From the NCBI RefSeq assembly GCF_050908995.1, contig NC_135118.1, positions 7,688,001 through 7,752,000 on the forward strand: 64,000 nucleotides of DNA. The letters run 5' to 3'. The notes under the pieces are model-generated. The model was not told the origin of the DNA, made no database searches, and was given only the letters and a program-made list of their open reading frames with translations. Every line of letters starts with the position of its first letter. The stretch's first letter is position 1. Origin of the DNA: Andrena cerasifolii. Its lineage: Eukaryota > Arthropoda > Insecta > Hymenoptera > Andrenidae. This document shows positions 1 to 11,002 of the stretch, piece after piece. The translations under genes were made by a program, and so were the position numbers.

Positions 1-3000
1 AAAAGCAACCTCCAACATTAATTTTTTTATCTCTACCCTCATCTGCAAAATTCGGAAATAATATATGTAGTAAAGCTAAAAATTACCTGCTACGTGCATT
101 TTGAAGGATTCAAATATCGTAAATAGTTGTTGAGAAAATAAATGGTAAAGTTTAGGTTTGTTATCCCCATATCACCCTAACGCATGGGGGTAGAGATCTG
201 ACATTTCTCTCAGTGGTTTCTTAGGCAAAGAGCATTATTCGGTATACAATAATATTAAAATTGGTGCTGGGGCCGTTTTCCCCGCGCTTACTCGACTAGA
301 CCCTTTGTTCGCTTTGACTTGAGCGATGATCTTGTTTCGACTGTGAAGTCGCATAAGTTTCCTTGCAATGATCGATTATCTATCGGCTCTGATTTAAGTT
401 GAAAGCAGTCAAGCTCGTCCCAGCGCGAGCAAACATACAGATAAATGAATCTCCCTGGGAAATGGAACGACGCATACACTATTCATTCGATATTACATGA
501 ATGCAACATGCATCGACGTTCTGTTTAAGAAGTGGGGATTCATTACTCGGCCTAGTTCAGATGCGTTTGAAAGACGCGTTCGCTGAAATATAGAAAACCG
601 AATTTGCTAATTAGCCGCGATTTACGTGGTCCCAAAAGTTTGTAGTTTGATAAGCTATCATGGCTGAATGGAGTTCGTTTCGTTAGTTTCCTCTTACGTT
701 AACAAGCCAAAGAGATTCACTGTCTGATACCGGCTGCCTTGGAAAGGTATTCCTGTTTTAAACGAATGAGCGAGTGGGGGGGCACGAAATTTGAGAACCG
801 CGCGGAAATCATATTTCGCCGATATTACTTTCCGACGTGGCGACGACGAGGCGGCGTGCTAAACAACAAGACGAATGAACGGTCGGAATCTTGACAAATG
901 CAAGGAACTACGGTAGCCCGGGTCGTATACGCTCCCCGGAAAACGTTTGTCGAGCTGAACTGAAATATGACGGCATAGTATCCGACAATATTTAATTGCT
1001 CCTTCTGGCAGAGTAACTCACTGCTGGGATAATAACGGCGGGAGGTATAGCAACCTTGCAGCGAAGAGAGGGCGACTTCATTACGAGCCGAGTTATTCAG
1101 CTTCCTCGTACTACGTTTATCAAAATTTCCCGGGGCAGGCAAATTAAAAACTTACCCGTCTTGAAATTTTCGCGTATCTAAAACAGAATACATATTGCAG
1201 GCATTAGCACTGGACTGATCTTTCGACGGGAGATATATCCGAATTTTCTTCTCACCGAATATTTCACGTTTAATGGGGCTGTCATGTTTACATGAAAAAA
1301 CTGCAGATCCATAGAATATCCGCGGAGAATACGCAGCGGAATTTTCAGAATCGGAAAAGTTTCAGTTTGAAGATTGAAGGATTACACGATTTAAATCCTG
1401 CACGGGTTATTGTTCGGTTGTTTTTTTTTTCGAGAAGTATTTGCTACATGCAACGTAAAAGCTTTTTCGAGGGATGTCGGTGGAATTGACGTCCATTGAG
1501 TCGTCACGCTTAGGGATTGGTACCAGGCTTTTACCTATCAGTTTTATAGCCTCTAACAGCGGCTGCTCTTCAAAGAACACGAGACAACGGTCACGAATTA
1601 TTGGGAACGATTTGAGGGGTAGGCGGACATGTCTAGCCACACCTGTTCACCGATTATCGATTTTCGGGAACGTTTCGACGTGGAATCCAAACATCGTCGG
1701 GAGGCCCCGCGGCAACCACCACCCGTCCACCTGACGTGTTATCGATTATCTGTCCCTGGCTATGAATAATCGCCAGTTGAAGTCCTGTATTACGACCGAG
1801 ACTTTCAACGGAAGACAAGGTTAACCGCGAACTTGCGACGATCAGGACGCGTCGTATTCCGAGTCGTCCCGAAAACTGGCCCGAGAGAAGTTATCCAGAA
1901 ATCATTGGTATTCGCGAGGCAGATCGTCGCCCATATCTCGAATATATAATTTTGCAAAAGCACGCGGACGAAGAAGTTGCGTCACGGTTGAATCTGCCAG
2001 TAAGAGGAACCGCGAGTTTCAAAGTTCCGAATCGACGAGATTCAATCTCTTTCGCATAACTGCAACGCTACTATTCCTCGGAAATATTATACTTTCCAGG
2101 ATGTCGTTTTTCTTCTGGATGAACACGATTCTGGTCTTTACAAGCAAATTAATTTAATCGTCACGAATTTGCTATCGGTGCGAGCTAATAGTTTGGATCT
2201 TTGTACGAAATCAGATAAATAGTACTGAGCCGGATGGTTGCATTTAATCGGTGTAATCAATCGCGGCATCAACTCCCTATCTATTACTAATTGCTTTATA
2301 AATACATCGGTTGTATTAATACCCTACGTTTGAACGAGGCTGCACGTGAACCACGATTGAAAAATACCCGTTCTATCACGAGCATTAAATATGTATCCGC
2401 TGCTCCGCCGTTGGTTCTTGTTTAACATTAAACACAACACAGTGTAACGCAGTGCGCGGCCTCGTTAAACAATAATCTCTTCGCCACGCTCCAGCAGGCT
2501 GGCCGCGAAAGTTATCGCAACGCGGACAATACCCGATAAATTGCGCTTATCCATCGTGCACGGTGTACCTTAGAAATTACCATGGAACAGTATCTGGGAA
2601 AGAGGCGAACGAAATACCAACAAACCTGAATGATCGAGCATCGAAACGAACCGAGCTGCACGAAGAATTGCGCGCCGAGGAGAAGAAAAAAAATTTGATA
2701 CGAGTAGACGCGAAATTGGAGCGCGATCGCCGAAGGGAAAGTCAATTCGCCCCTACAAATCCATTACCGACTCAATCAAGACAATTTTAGACTTGATTCG
2801 CCCCGATTCAGAGCCGCCTGTGCAGCAACAGTTCCTTCCTTTTTCCGACGCCGCGTTTCTCTCGTAATAATTTATTTCCCGCCCGGCCGGGGCGGCGGGG
2901 AGGGCGAAAAAAGTAGAAAAGAAACGAAAAGAGAAGCAACCGATACCCCCCCACCGTCATCGATCGACGCCCGTCAGCGTAATTGCTTACACGGGTGCCG

Positions 3001-6000
3001 GTTGCGTAAAGCTTTTCGAGCACAATCGGAATGCTCAGAAATAGACGTCGAAATGTAAACGGCCGGGGAATTCGATTCTGGCGTGTTCGCGAGCCTGGCA
3101 CAATTTTCCCGACCGACCCGGCTGCGATAGACGATGAATTCGTCGAGATCGGACGAACGAACACCCCTCCCCGCCGTACACCCCTTGGCCCCGTGCGGCT
3201 CTGTAGTCTGTAGTCTCTGCCTCGAGCGAGATTGCGCTCGCGAGGGTTGGATGGGGGAAAAAAAGGAGGGACGGGGGTGGCCGCGCGGATCGCACGGAAT
3301 CTCGACGCTCGGCGAAACTGGAGACATCGGTTCACGCTGGCTTGATACCCGACAAAAGGTGAGGAATTCCTGGCCGTCGCTTTAGCCATCTCTCACCACC
3401 GCGTCTCTTTGCTTTCCCTGTGGCTGCTTAAGGTGGGGAAAATGCGGGGGTTGGGCACCGTAAAGAATGTCTTGTTCCCGGCAATCACCCGAATATCTCG
3501 GTGTACATAGACGTGCCGCGAGGTATAAATACCGGGGAACCGGCATTCGAGTTATTCCAATATTCACAGTTAGACGTGTAACTACCGCGCTGGCGTTCGC
3601 CGCCTCTGTTTCTGCAATTTCCAAACTCCCGTTCTCTTTCTGTTTGCCTTCGTTTTTTCGATTTTGCTCGTCCCGGTCGCCGTCCGGGCTTCTCGCTCCG
3701 TTCTCCATTTTCCGCCCCCACCCCCCCACCCCCAACCTCCCCCCTTTCTGGTAGCGCTACTTTTTTTGTAAACTGTACATTTTAATCTTGGCTCGGTTTT
3801 CCAGCGCTCTGTAGCGCGCGCTGCCTCCGCGTTGGGAGCATCCACCGTTTCAGCAGTGTGCTCCCTTTCCTTGCGTTTGTCACAGTGTCTTTTCTTCGGC
3901 ACGGTGCTTCCGTGCCTACCGGCTCGTGGAAAGAGTCTCTCAGGGCGTATCCATTGTATCCAAGTCCCCGGCTACGGAACGTACGGATGTACTCGCGCGA
4001 TCCTTCGGGATTCATATATGTTCACCTAAGTGGCAGAATGATATTTTCCACCTACGGGAGTTCCCTTTATTCCGATACCCGGGTCCCCGCGCGCCGCCCG
4101 GCTTCCCTGCCATCTTTTACCATCTGCTTGCCCTGGCCGTCTGCTTTGGCTATAAATTAGAATTTTTATTTTCGCTCGTCGAGATACCGAGGGAACAACC
4201 GGGGCCATTAATTAATATCCCTAGAGGAGAATACGCGCTCTAGTACCTCTCCTGCAACACATTTAGAAACACAATTCTTTGACAAATTGTATCTTAAAGT
4301 TGTAGAATGAGCCGTCGCTTAAATTTTCACGGATCCTGCAATGTTACGCATTACTCGACTTAATATTCTGCGACAATGGAATCGGTTGCTCGTCGGGTCT
4401 TCTTTCACGTTCCACCATTCACCGGAGAAGGGACGCATCCCGCGTTTTCAAACTCTCCAAAAACGTATGTACACGCGTTCTTTTGTTACCCTCGCCGTTA
4501 GTCGAGCGACGTCGTCCCTCATCCTTCCCTTTCGTTTGTTTTTCTCCCAGGCACTGGCAGGTTCTTTACGACTCTCCTTAATTCCTTCCGTCTCCGGCCT
4601 GCTTGCTCTCTATTCGAGAATTTCGGGCCTACCCCAGACGTCCCTCTCTCGCGACGCCGCGGAATAATTTAAAAGCTCATTAGCTCTGCCATTTCTTAAG
4701 TTCGGGATAAAGTTGGCGGGTGGGGTCTTAGAAACGCGGGTTGCAGCTCCCTTTGCTGCGCTTCCTACCTCGCCCCTCCTTACTATCCGAAAGTACCTCA
4801 GGATCCAGCAGGGATCGTGGTGGTCGTGTCGGTGGCGACGCTGATGGTGATGGCGGTAGGAGTGGCTTACGAAGGGAGGAAAGGAATATAGGAACGTGAA
4901 GGGGGGTTGAGGGTTTCGCTCCAGGGGACTTGGTCCTGGTTATATAGCCGTAGCCTGGCCTCCACCACATTGGTTTGTCGAGCCATTAATCGGAACAGCT
5001 TTATACCAGGAGATTTATATTGGATTAGGTTGCGGGACTAGTGGTGGTTTAGTTTGAAGGCCCTCGCCCCGTCCTACGCCACCCCCGACGGTTAACTACT
5101 ATCACCCCCGTTTAATGAACGTCATTCGAAGGAATTTCTTTCATCCTTCCTGGTCCCATTTCTTCCCCTTCCTGTCGTTGCCACTTTGCAGTTTATTAGA
5201 GGACCAGCGTGGACACGAGCTGAAAATTCACGGATCGATGCCACCTTCGGTGTTAGAGTCTTCGCGTTGTTGTGAGTGTCATTTCGTATTTGTAAACAGT
5301 ACTGTTTGAAAATAACTGGTATTCTACATCGAAGTTATCTCTGAGTAATTTAACCAAGTTCAACGTTGAAAGGACAAAAGACAGTCGAATGAATGGAATA
5401 AAAGTTGGAACGTGGAGTATTAGGATAGGCTTGTGTCTGGTTAAGAACGTTCCAAGGACCAACCAGCACCTGCATCGATCGGAACGCCTATTTTTGAACT
5501 CCCTTGTTATCCTGGCCGTATCTAAAGTTCGCGTGTGTTTGCCGATGCTTTGGGAAAATCAATACTTGATCGTGCGTCGTCTTCGAGACTTTATTTTCGG
5601 TTCCAATCATACGGGCAAATATTTCATCGTCGCGTCAAGCTGGTACCGATGTTCGACAAATACGCGCTGGGGAAATTCTTCACCTCGCTTTCAACGCGGC
5701 AGGAACAGAATCGAGCTCGATATTCATTCTGTTAAAAGATTTCACCGAAGGTAACGCACAAACATACGAGCCCGCGGCTGCGCGATTTTCTTTCATCTCT
5801 TTTTTGTCAAAGCGACGCCAGCAGTGACTGGGATAAAATTTAATAAATTCGAGGGTGAAGGAAGCCACGGCACCGATATCGGAAAACCACCACAAAGTGA
5901 TGTTTGATGTATTACGTTTGATCATAGTTGGCTGATCAAACCACTTTAAAGAGTCAACGGTCCACAATGCGCCTTTATGGCTTAGTACTCTATCAGTAAC

Positions 6001-7977
6001 ACGCGAGTGTTTGATATTTATCAGATTATCCACGGGAAAGAGATTCCGCGCGAAAGATTAAAATCGTGTCGCCATTAAGAAAGAATGAATTAACTTAGAT
6101 CTTTGAAGTCGCTCGATAACAGGTTAAGAGATAGAATTTAATATTAAACGTCACTTTAGCTAGGCTATATTATCGTATAATGCGCACAGATTCGCTCGGG
6201 TATATGAAATATCCAAGATACGTCTGACCGAAATCGGATCCTGACTACTGTTGAATTATGGAAGCTGAAGCATGAACTGAACTTTGCGATGTATTAGCTG
6301 GCCCTTACCCGCTGGTGAATTGCTTAGCAAGAACAGTTACCAGCGATAGAAACTCATCCATTTTCGAGAAATCGTAACATCAAAACTTATAGTTATGCAT
6401 AGGGCGATACTCATAAAGCGATGGATGACTAAGTCGGTAGTCAGGTCTAAATTATATCCACATTAATATTCCCTATTAAGACGTCATTACTCTGCCGTGT
6501 AATGGATTCCAACAGCTCCTACCCTCAGCAATATAGAAAATACGATGTTCAATATAAAAAACAAGCTTCGCCATGAGAAATAATTGAAGCAAACTTTGAG
6601 CATAAACGTACTAGTCACTTTGTAAGAATCATGCTGTACATTCCGCTTCTGGCGGCTCCGCAACGAGACTGACGTGCTAACGAAATTGCAACCCCTATTA
6701 TTTCAACCCATTCCAGCCGACAGATAAGAAGAAAAAAGTGGAAGAATAACATAACGTCGGCACAAACTCGCGTGACCGTTTAATATCACCGGATTTGATC
6801 TCTTCATCGTCGCGATAAAACCGTTCATTGGCAACGAATCAGGTAGAAGAGAGACGTCCAAGTGTCAGAATCTCGCTGGTGAAAAGCGCTGTCGGAAGCC
6901 ACGAACCGGAGCGTGTACGTCCGGACGTGGAACTTCACGGCGGACTAGTTAACTCTGTTTCTACTTTCGACCACGGTAACCGAGATATCTCGGCGAACCG
7001 GGGCGCGGAAATTTCGTTGGCAGAAAGCGTTATAGGCGGGAAAGTGCGCGCGTATTTCCTTGGCACGCGGTCACTGCAACGAGACAGGAGAAAGAGCTTC
7101 AGCTTCTGGACAGGGGGGTTTCGCGTTCTAAACGCGCTAATTTCTAGCGTTTTCGAGAGGCCCGTGGGTAAGGTACGGGGCACCCAATTGGCTTGTCCGC
7201 GAACTTTCGCATAATGAGATTTAATGACCGCGCAGCACGGAAAACGTGGCAGTTTCAACTAGTTTCCGATTTTCGACGCCTCATCACGGCTTTCGCCCAT
7301 TTACATAAGCTAGTTATTGAAAATACATTCTTCCTGAATTCCTCTTGACCACTTCTGATCGTTTCCAACAAATTCATTCAGTTATCGCGCAAAGGTCACC
7401 CATTTTGATATGAGATCGTTTAACAGCTACCAGATATCTAGATAACATAATGCGAAATGAAATCACGAGTAAGCTTGTAACCTTTTTCACCACCGTCATT
7501 CATATGTCAGCGTTAGTGTGAAAATGACAACAGTTGGTCGATAAACGGGTTATGGTCGGCAACGGGGTCATTTACTTTGCTGCCAGCCTTCAGACGCGGT
7601 AACTATTTTCGCTTGGGTTAAAACTGCGCGAAGCTGTTCTCATAAGCAATAACGAACCTTCGGGTAATCTCATCGCATACTAAAGGGTACCTATCTGTAA
7701 ATACATAAACGGCAACGGCCGAAGTGAAAACACGCGGAAACTCGCCGTAGAAGCTGGCGGGAGTCGATCGCGCCCCCTGTATCCGAGACAGTCCATTGAT
7801 TTCACGATGTTGATTATGCGGTGGCTGAGATGGGTTTAAATTTCACGCTTCACCGGCGAACCCCGTGGGGCAAGATAAGGGTACGTACGGGGGAAGTTTA
7901 AGCTACTAGCGAGTACACGAGGTTTAGCGGTTACCCTTGGCGCGAACAAGAAATTCCACTTCTAGAGCCGCGAGTGT
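1..7977. other. Non-coding stretch, no gene recognised
   Basis: All open frames here are short and none resembles a protein family I recognise. The longest, about 193 codons on the minus strand in the GC-rich patch at 2808-3389, is low in complexity and rich in arginine and serine, as expected of chance frames in GC-rich DNA. The segment 2.8-4.0 kb is GC-rich with C and pyrimidine runs (for example 3715-3745). CpG is frequent throughout. A weak candidate exon at 5192-5271 is listed separately. I see no transposon ends. Confidence 0.6.
5192..5271 (+). other. Weak candidate internal exon
   Basis: A pyrimidine-rich tract of about 45 bases (5146-5189) ends in CAG at 5189-5191. Eighty bases later a GTGAGT donor-like hexamer starts at 5272. 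Two of the three frames are open across the segment. The donor context is poor because the last exonic bases are TTGTT, and neither translation resembles a known domain. Splice-like pairs of this quality occur by chance in 64 kb, so this is only a lead. Confidence 0.1.
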
Positions 7978-8013
7978 GAATATTAGATATAATAATTGTA
8001 ATAATATATCGAC

Positions 8014-8019
8014 TTTATT
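8014..8019 (-). promoter_or_regulatory. Polyadenylation signal of the LINE
   Basis: On the minus strand the sequence reads AATAAA about 20-35 bases before the presumed 3' end of the LINE, followed by an AT-rich tail made of loose ATT/TAA units. Position and orientation match the retrotransposon coding remnants. Confidence 0.5.
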
Positions 8020-8116
8020 CACCACAAATTACATAGATTATGTGATAAATGGGAGAGGTTCAGCATACCTGCAGTTTTGCAACCTACCCCCAAAACATTA
8101 CCTGTCAGAAATAAAG

Positions 8117-9025
8117 CTAGCGAAACAACAGAAGAGCGAGAGAGAGAACCACAAGACAAGGGGAGTTACGGATAGTGGGCGAGAATAAAAGAACGGGCAG
8201 CACATTTAAAAGCGGGGATAGGGGACAGAGAAAGAATTTCCAAAGGAAGAGAATTATAGTAACAGCAGGATAGATAGGAGAAAGATGCCGTAAATTTGAC
8301 CGTACGATCAGCAGGCACAGGCAGGTCAGCACCACGCCTAATAGATGGTGCATAAGCAAGAGCTGAGAAGAGTTACTGCGTAGTAATTCACTTAGATAGA
8401 TAGGTGTCTCAGATTCCAGAGCCTTGGGTACGATGCAGCACAGGTGGAGGATCCACCGCTGTCTGACATCGAGCCAGCTGGAGCGAAGAAACAACGGCGA
8501 AATATGACCAAACTTACGGACATTATAGGAATAACGAAGACACGAGTTCCGGATACGTTGAACTATAGACGAGAGACGAGTTGAGAGACAAGGGCCATAC
8601 ACGATATCGGCGTAGTCAAGAAGAGAAATAACAAGTGACTGACGTAGCGAGAGCTTGGTGTGGGTAGACCGAATGCGACGAGGAGGATACAGGAACCGGA
8701 GACGAGCAAAAGCAGAACGACACAAGACAGCTACATGCTGGTCAAATGACCACTGAGGATCTAGGGTGACACCGAGAATTTTGACGGTACGTTGCATAGA
8801 AAGAGATGCAGAGCCTCAGGAAATAACAAAAGAAGACATATGTTGACGTAGAGCGGAAAAGCCCACCACTAATAAAGATGATTTAGCGAGATCTAACTGT
8901 AAACTGTGAGAGTCAGCCCAAATCGTGAGGCGTAGCTGGTCGGCAGCCATCTCTCGTTTAGCAGAATCAGCCCCGCCAATATCGAAATCCTTAACCAGCT
9001 GAGTGTCATCCGCGAGGGCATATCC
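8117..9025 (-). pseudogene. LINE reverse transcriptase C-terminal part and post-RT region (broken)
   Basis: This is the continuation of the same LINE in another frame. It starts with the catalytic box as LADDTQL (the aspartate pair is encoded at 9005-9010), followed by a typical post-RT stretch with WADSHSLQLDLAKS. A TGA stop lies about six codons upstream of the methionine codon at 8795-8797. After it come VKILGVTLDPQWSFDQH, SLLDYADIVYGPCL, VQRIRNSCLRY and HISPLFLRSSWLDVRQRW, the conserved order of the C-terminal region in CR1/Jockey-like LINEs. Near 8350 the family pattern (an NSLPLEI motif followed by a lysine- and phenylalanine-rich tail) moves to another frame, indicating a second frameshift. 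The listed stop at 8117 is therefore probably not the ancestral one. Confidence 0.85.
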
Positions 9026-9030
9026 CTTGC

Positions 9031-9690
9031 GTAAATACTAAATAGCAGTGGCCCAAGTACCGAGCCTTGAGGTACTCCACGTTTAACCGCGCGAATAGAT
9101 GAGACCGTAGGCATGAACTGGTTAAGCATAACCTGCTGAGTGCGAGAAGAGAGATTCGATTCTAGGAAAGACAGGGCATTAGAGGACGAACCAGTATGTC
9201 GAAGTTTAGCAATCAGCAGGTCATGATCAATCGTATCAAATGCCTTAGAATAGTCTAAGGAGATGATGGCAGATAAACGTCTAGAATCGAAGCCACGCAA
9301 TACGGTATCAGGCAAATGCAGCAAGGATGTAGTAGTGCTATGACCGTGTCGAAAACCAAACTGAAAGGCTGGAACAGCATTAGTGGAGGTGAAAAACCTC
9401 TGGAGCTGTGTGATGCAAAGTTTCTCAAGCACCTTTGATGAGAAGGGAGTAAGAGAGATAGGGCGAAGGGAATTAAGGGCGGTTGCATGAGGTGTTTTGG
9501 GAATAGGAACAACAAAGGAGTGCTTCAAGGCACTAGGAAATACACCAGCGTAAATAGCAGCATTGAAGATATGTAGGAGTGAGTCAAGACAGTAAGGAAA
9601 GCAATTAAGGACCATACCGCCGGAAATATCATCGGGATTAGAGGACGTAAGCTTAATGGTTTTAAAGACAGCAAATATCTTGTCGTTCGT
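9031..9690 (-). pseudogene. LINE reverse transcriptase, N-terminal two thirds (broken)
   Basis: This frame encodes the fingers and palm of a non-LTR reverse transcriptase. Numbering from the methionine at 9615, residues 33-63 contain VVPIPK and LRPISLTPFSSKVLEKL (RT block 1/2), residues 85-99 hold FQFGFRHGHSTT, residues 120-132 hold LDYSKAFDTIDHD with the first catalytic aspartate (codon at about 9255), and residues 180-192 hold GVPQGSVLGPLLF (about 9040-9078). The frame is open further upstream to about 9690 with residues typical of the region before RT (FKTIKLTSSNPDDISGGM). It then reads SIYARDMP and falls out of frame just before the YADD box, where roughly ten to fifteen codons seem to be lost. 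In an intact element the protein would copy its own RNA at a nicked target site. Assignment to RT is secure; activity is excluded. Confidence 0.9.
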
Positions 9691-10960
9691 CGTTGGCTGC
9701 GTTGTTGCTGTTGAAATTATTGCAGCGGGGGATGGTCTGCCGATACCCCGGCGCTGTTAGGGTCTGGGAGCGAGCAAGTCGAAAAGGGGCGAAAGAACGG
9801 GAACCGAAACGCTCGTACAGGGCTTGCTATTCGCGAGTTTATCCTGCTCGATTCCCAAGAGTGACACTGCAATCGATACGTACCGGCTGCAAACCGACGC
9901 TTTTTCGCTCGTTGCACACACTTTCACCCGGTTGCACGCTCTTCCCCTCGTTTTCGCGACAAACTGCAGCCACTCTCGTCGTAACGATCCACGAATCGCA
10001 GCGTCTCTTTCCCGTTGTTACCAAACACTGTCGCTCGTGTAGCGTTGCGTGCACGTGCTGGCCGAAGGCAAACGAAGGCAGGGGTTGCGCCGAAATTGCT
10101 GCCGCGTAAAAATTCGGTGAACCCGTGATGCCAATAAATATGTATACCCATTCGCGTGCAAGAACTTAGGAGCATAAAAATTTATTCGCGTTCACAGTAG
10201 TCGTATAGCGAGTGAGATTGGAGTGGAACAAAACGAGAGCCCCTTCTCGGTGCGAACATTCCGCGGGGAATGAAATTCTGCCGAAAATAGAAAGAGATCG
10301 CGGAGGGAAAGGAAAATTTTTCGAGAATCTGGAATAATAAGCTTGTTCAAATTGTACGCTCGTTCTAGGGGAATTGCACAATATTCGTAATAACGCGATA
10401 TTAAACGAAAGGCGAAGCTGCTCCCTTTCGAGTGCCAGCGCGAGCTCGTGAGTACGAAGAGTGCATACCAGCGTAAAAGAAGTCACGTAATGGCATGGAA
10501 TGGAAATACTCTGGATCCGTGTAGAAAGAGAAAGAAACCGAACATACAAGTAAATATGCTGTGAAAAGGAGAGGGGTAGCGTGAAAAGGAGGCTAAAAGC
10601 TGGGAATAATCGAGCGACGTTGACGGCGTGGCCTGTATCAGGAGCTTAACGAAGGTGCTTATCGTGATAAGTTCCAACTTCGTTCTTGCCAGCGCGGTAT
10701 CACCTAATCCAGCAACATGTGGATTTTCGTTAGTAAACTCGGCCGTTGCTACTAGTTGCTGCTTCGTCGAGGCTTTCGGGTTTCTCCTCTCTTCCGTGCG
10801 TTTGCATTTAATTATGCTTTTCGGTGCTACATGTAAACTCTTCAGTGGTAGCTGGTAACAAAGTTTTCGTAGAAATTAAAGGAATGTCTCTGATTAGTTG
10901 GCTGATTCCGCAGGGCTCCACGAATCAATTCAGTAACGCAGGAATTAGTTACATAGTCTC

Positions 10961-11002
10961 AGCTGGCCATTAGGGAATCCCTGGCCATTAGCTGGCCATT
11001 AG
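10961..11002. repeat. Three-copy short repeat CTGGCCATTAG
   Basis: The 11-mer CTGGCCATTAG occurs three times within 42 bases, the last two nearly adjacent. The array is bracketed by GTCTC on the left and GAGAC on the right. It is probably a local slippage product. Confidence 0.6.

Larger units (their letters stand above)
7978..9700 (-). mobile_element. 5'-truncated non-LTR retrotransposon (LINE), CR1/Jockey-like
   Basis: Read on the minus strand, this interval holds the 3' part of a LINE: most of the reverse transcriptase, the C-terminal region after it, a 3' UTR with an AATAAA signal at 8014-8019, and a degenerate ATT/TAA-rich end near 7978-8010. The endonuclease and any ORF1 are missing, which is the usual 5' truncation from incomplete reverse transcription. 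The coding part is broken by a deletion with frameshift near 9025-9031, an in-frame TGA just upstream of 8797, and a second probable frameshift near 8350, so the copy is inactive. Both boundaries are approximate; I could not find a target-site duplication. The clade is inferred from motif wording (SKAFDTIDHDLL, GVPQGSVLGPLLF). Confidence 0.9.

Noticed and set aside
1156..1177. 22-base microexon-like segment on the minus strand between a TTTTAG acceptor and a GTAAGT donor
   Set aside because: Too short to judge, with no flanking exons and no recognisable peptide. Such pairs arise by chance.
2808..3389. 193-codon open frame on the minus strand
   Set aside because: Several overlapping frames on both strands occur in the same GC-rich patch, and the peptide is low-complexity with no recognisable motif.
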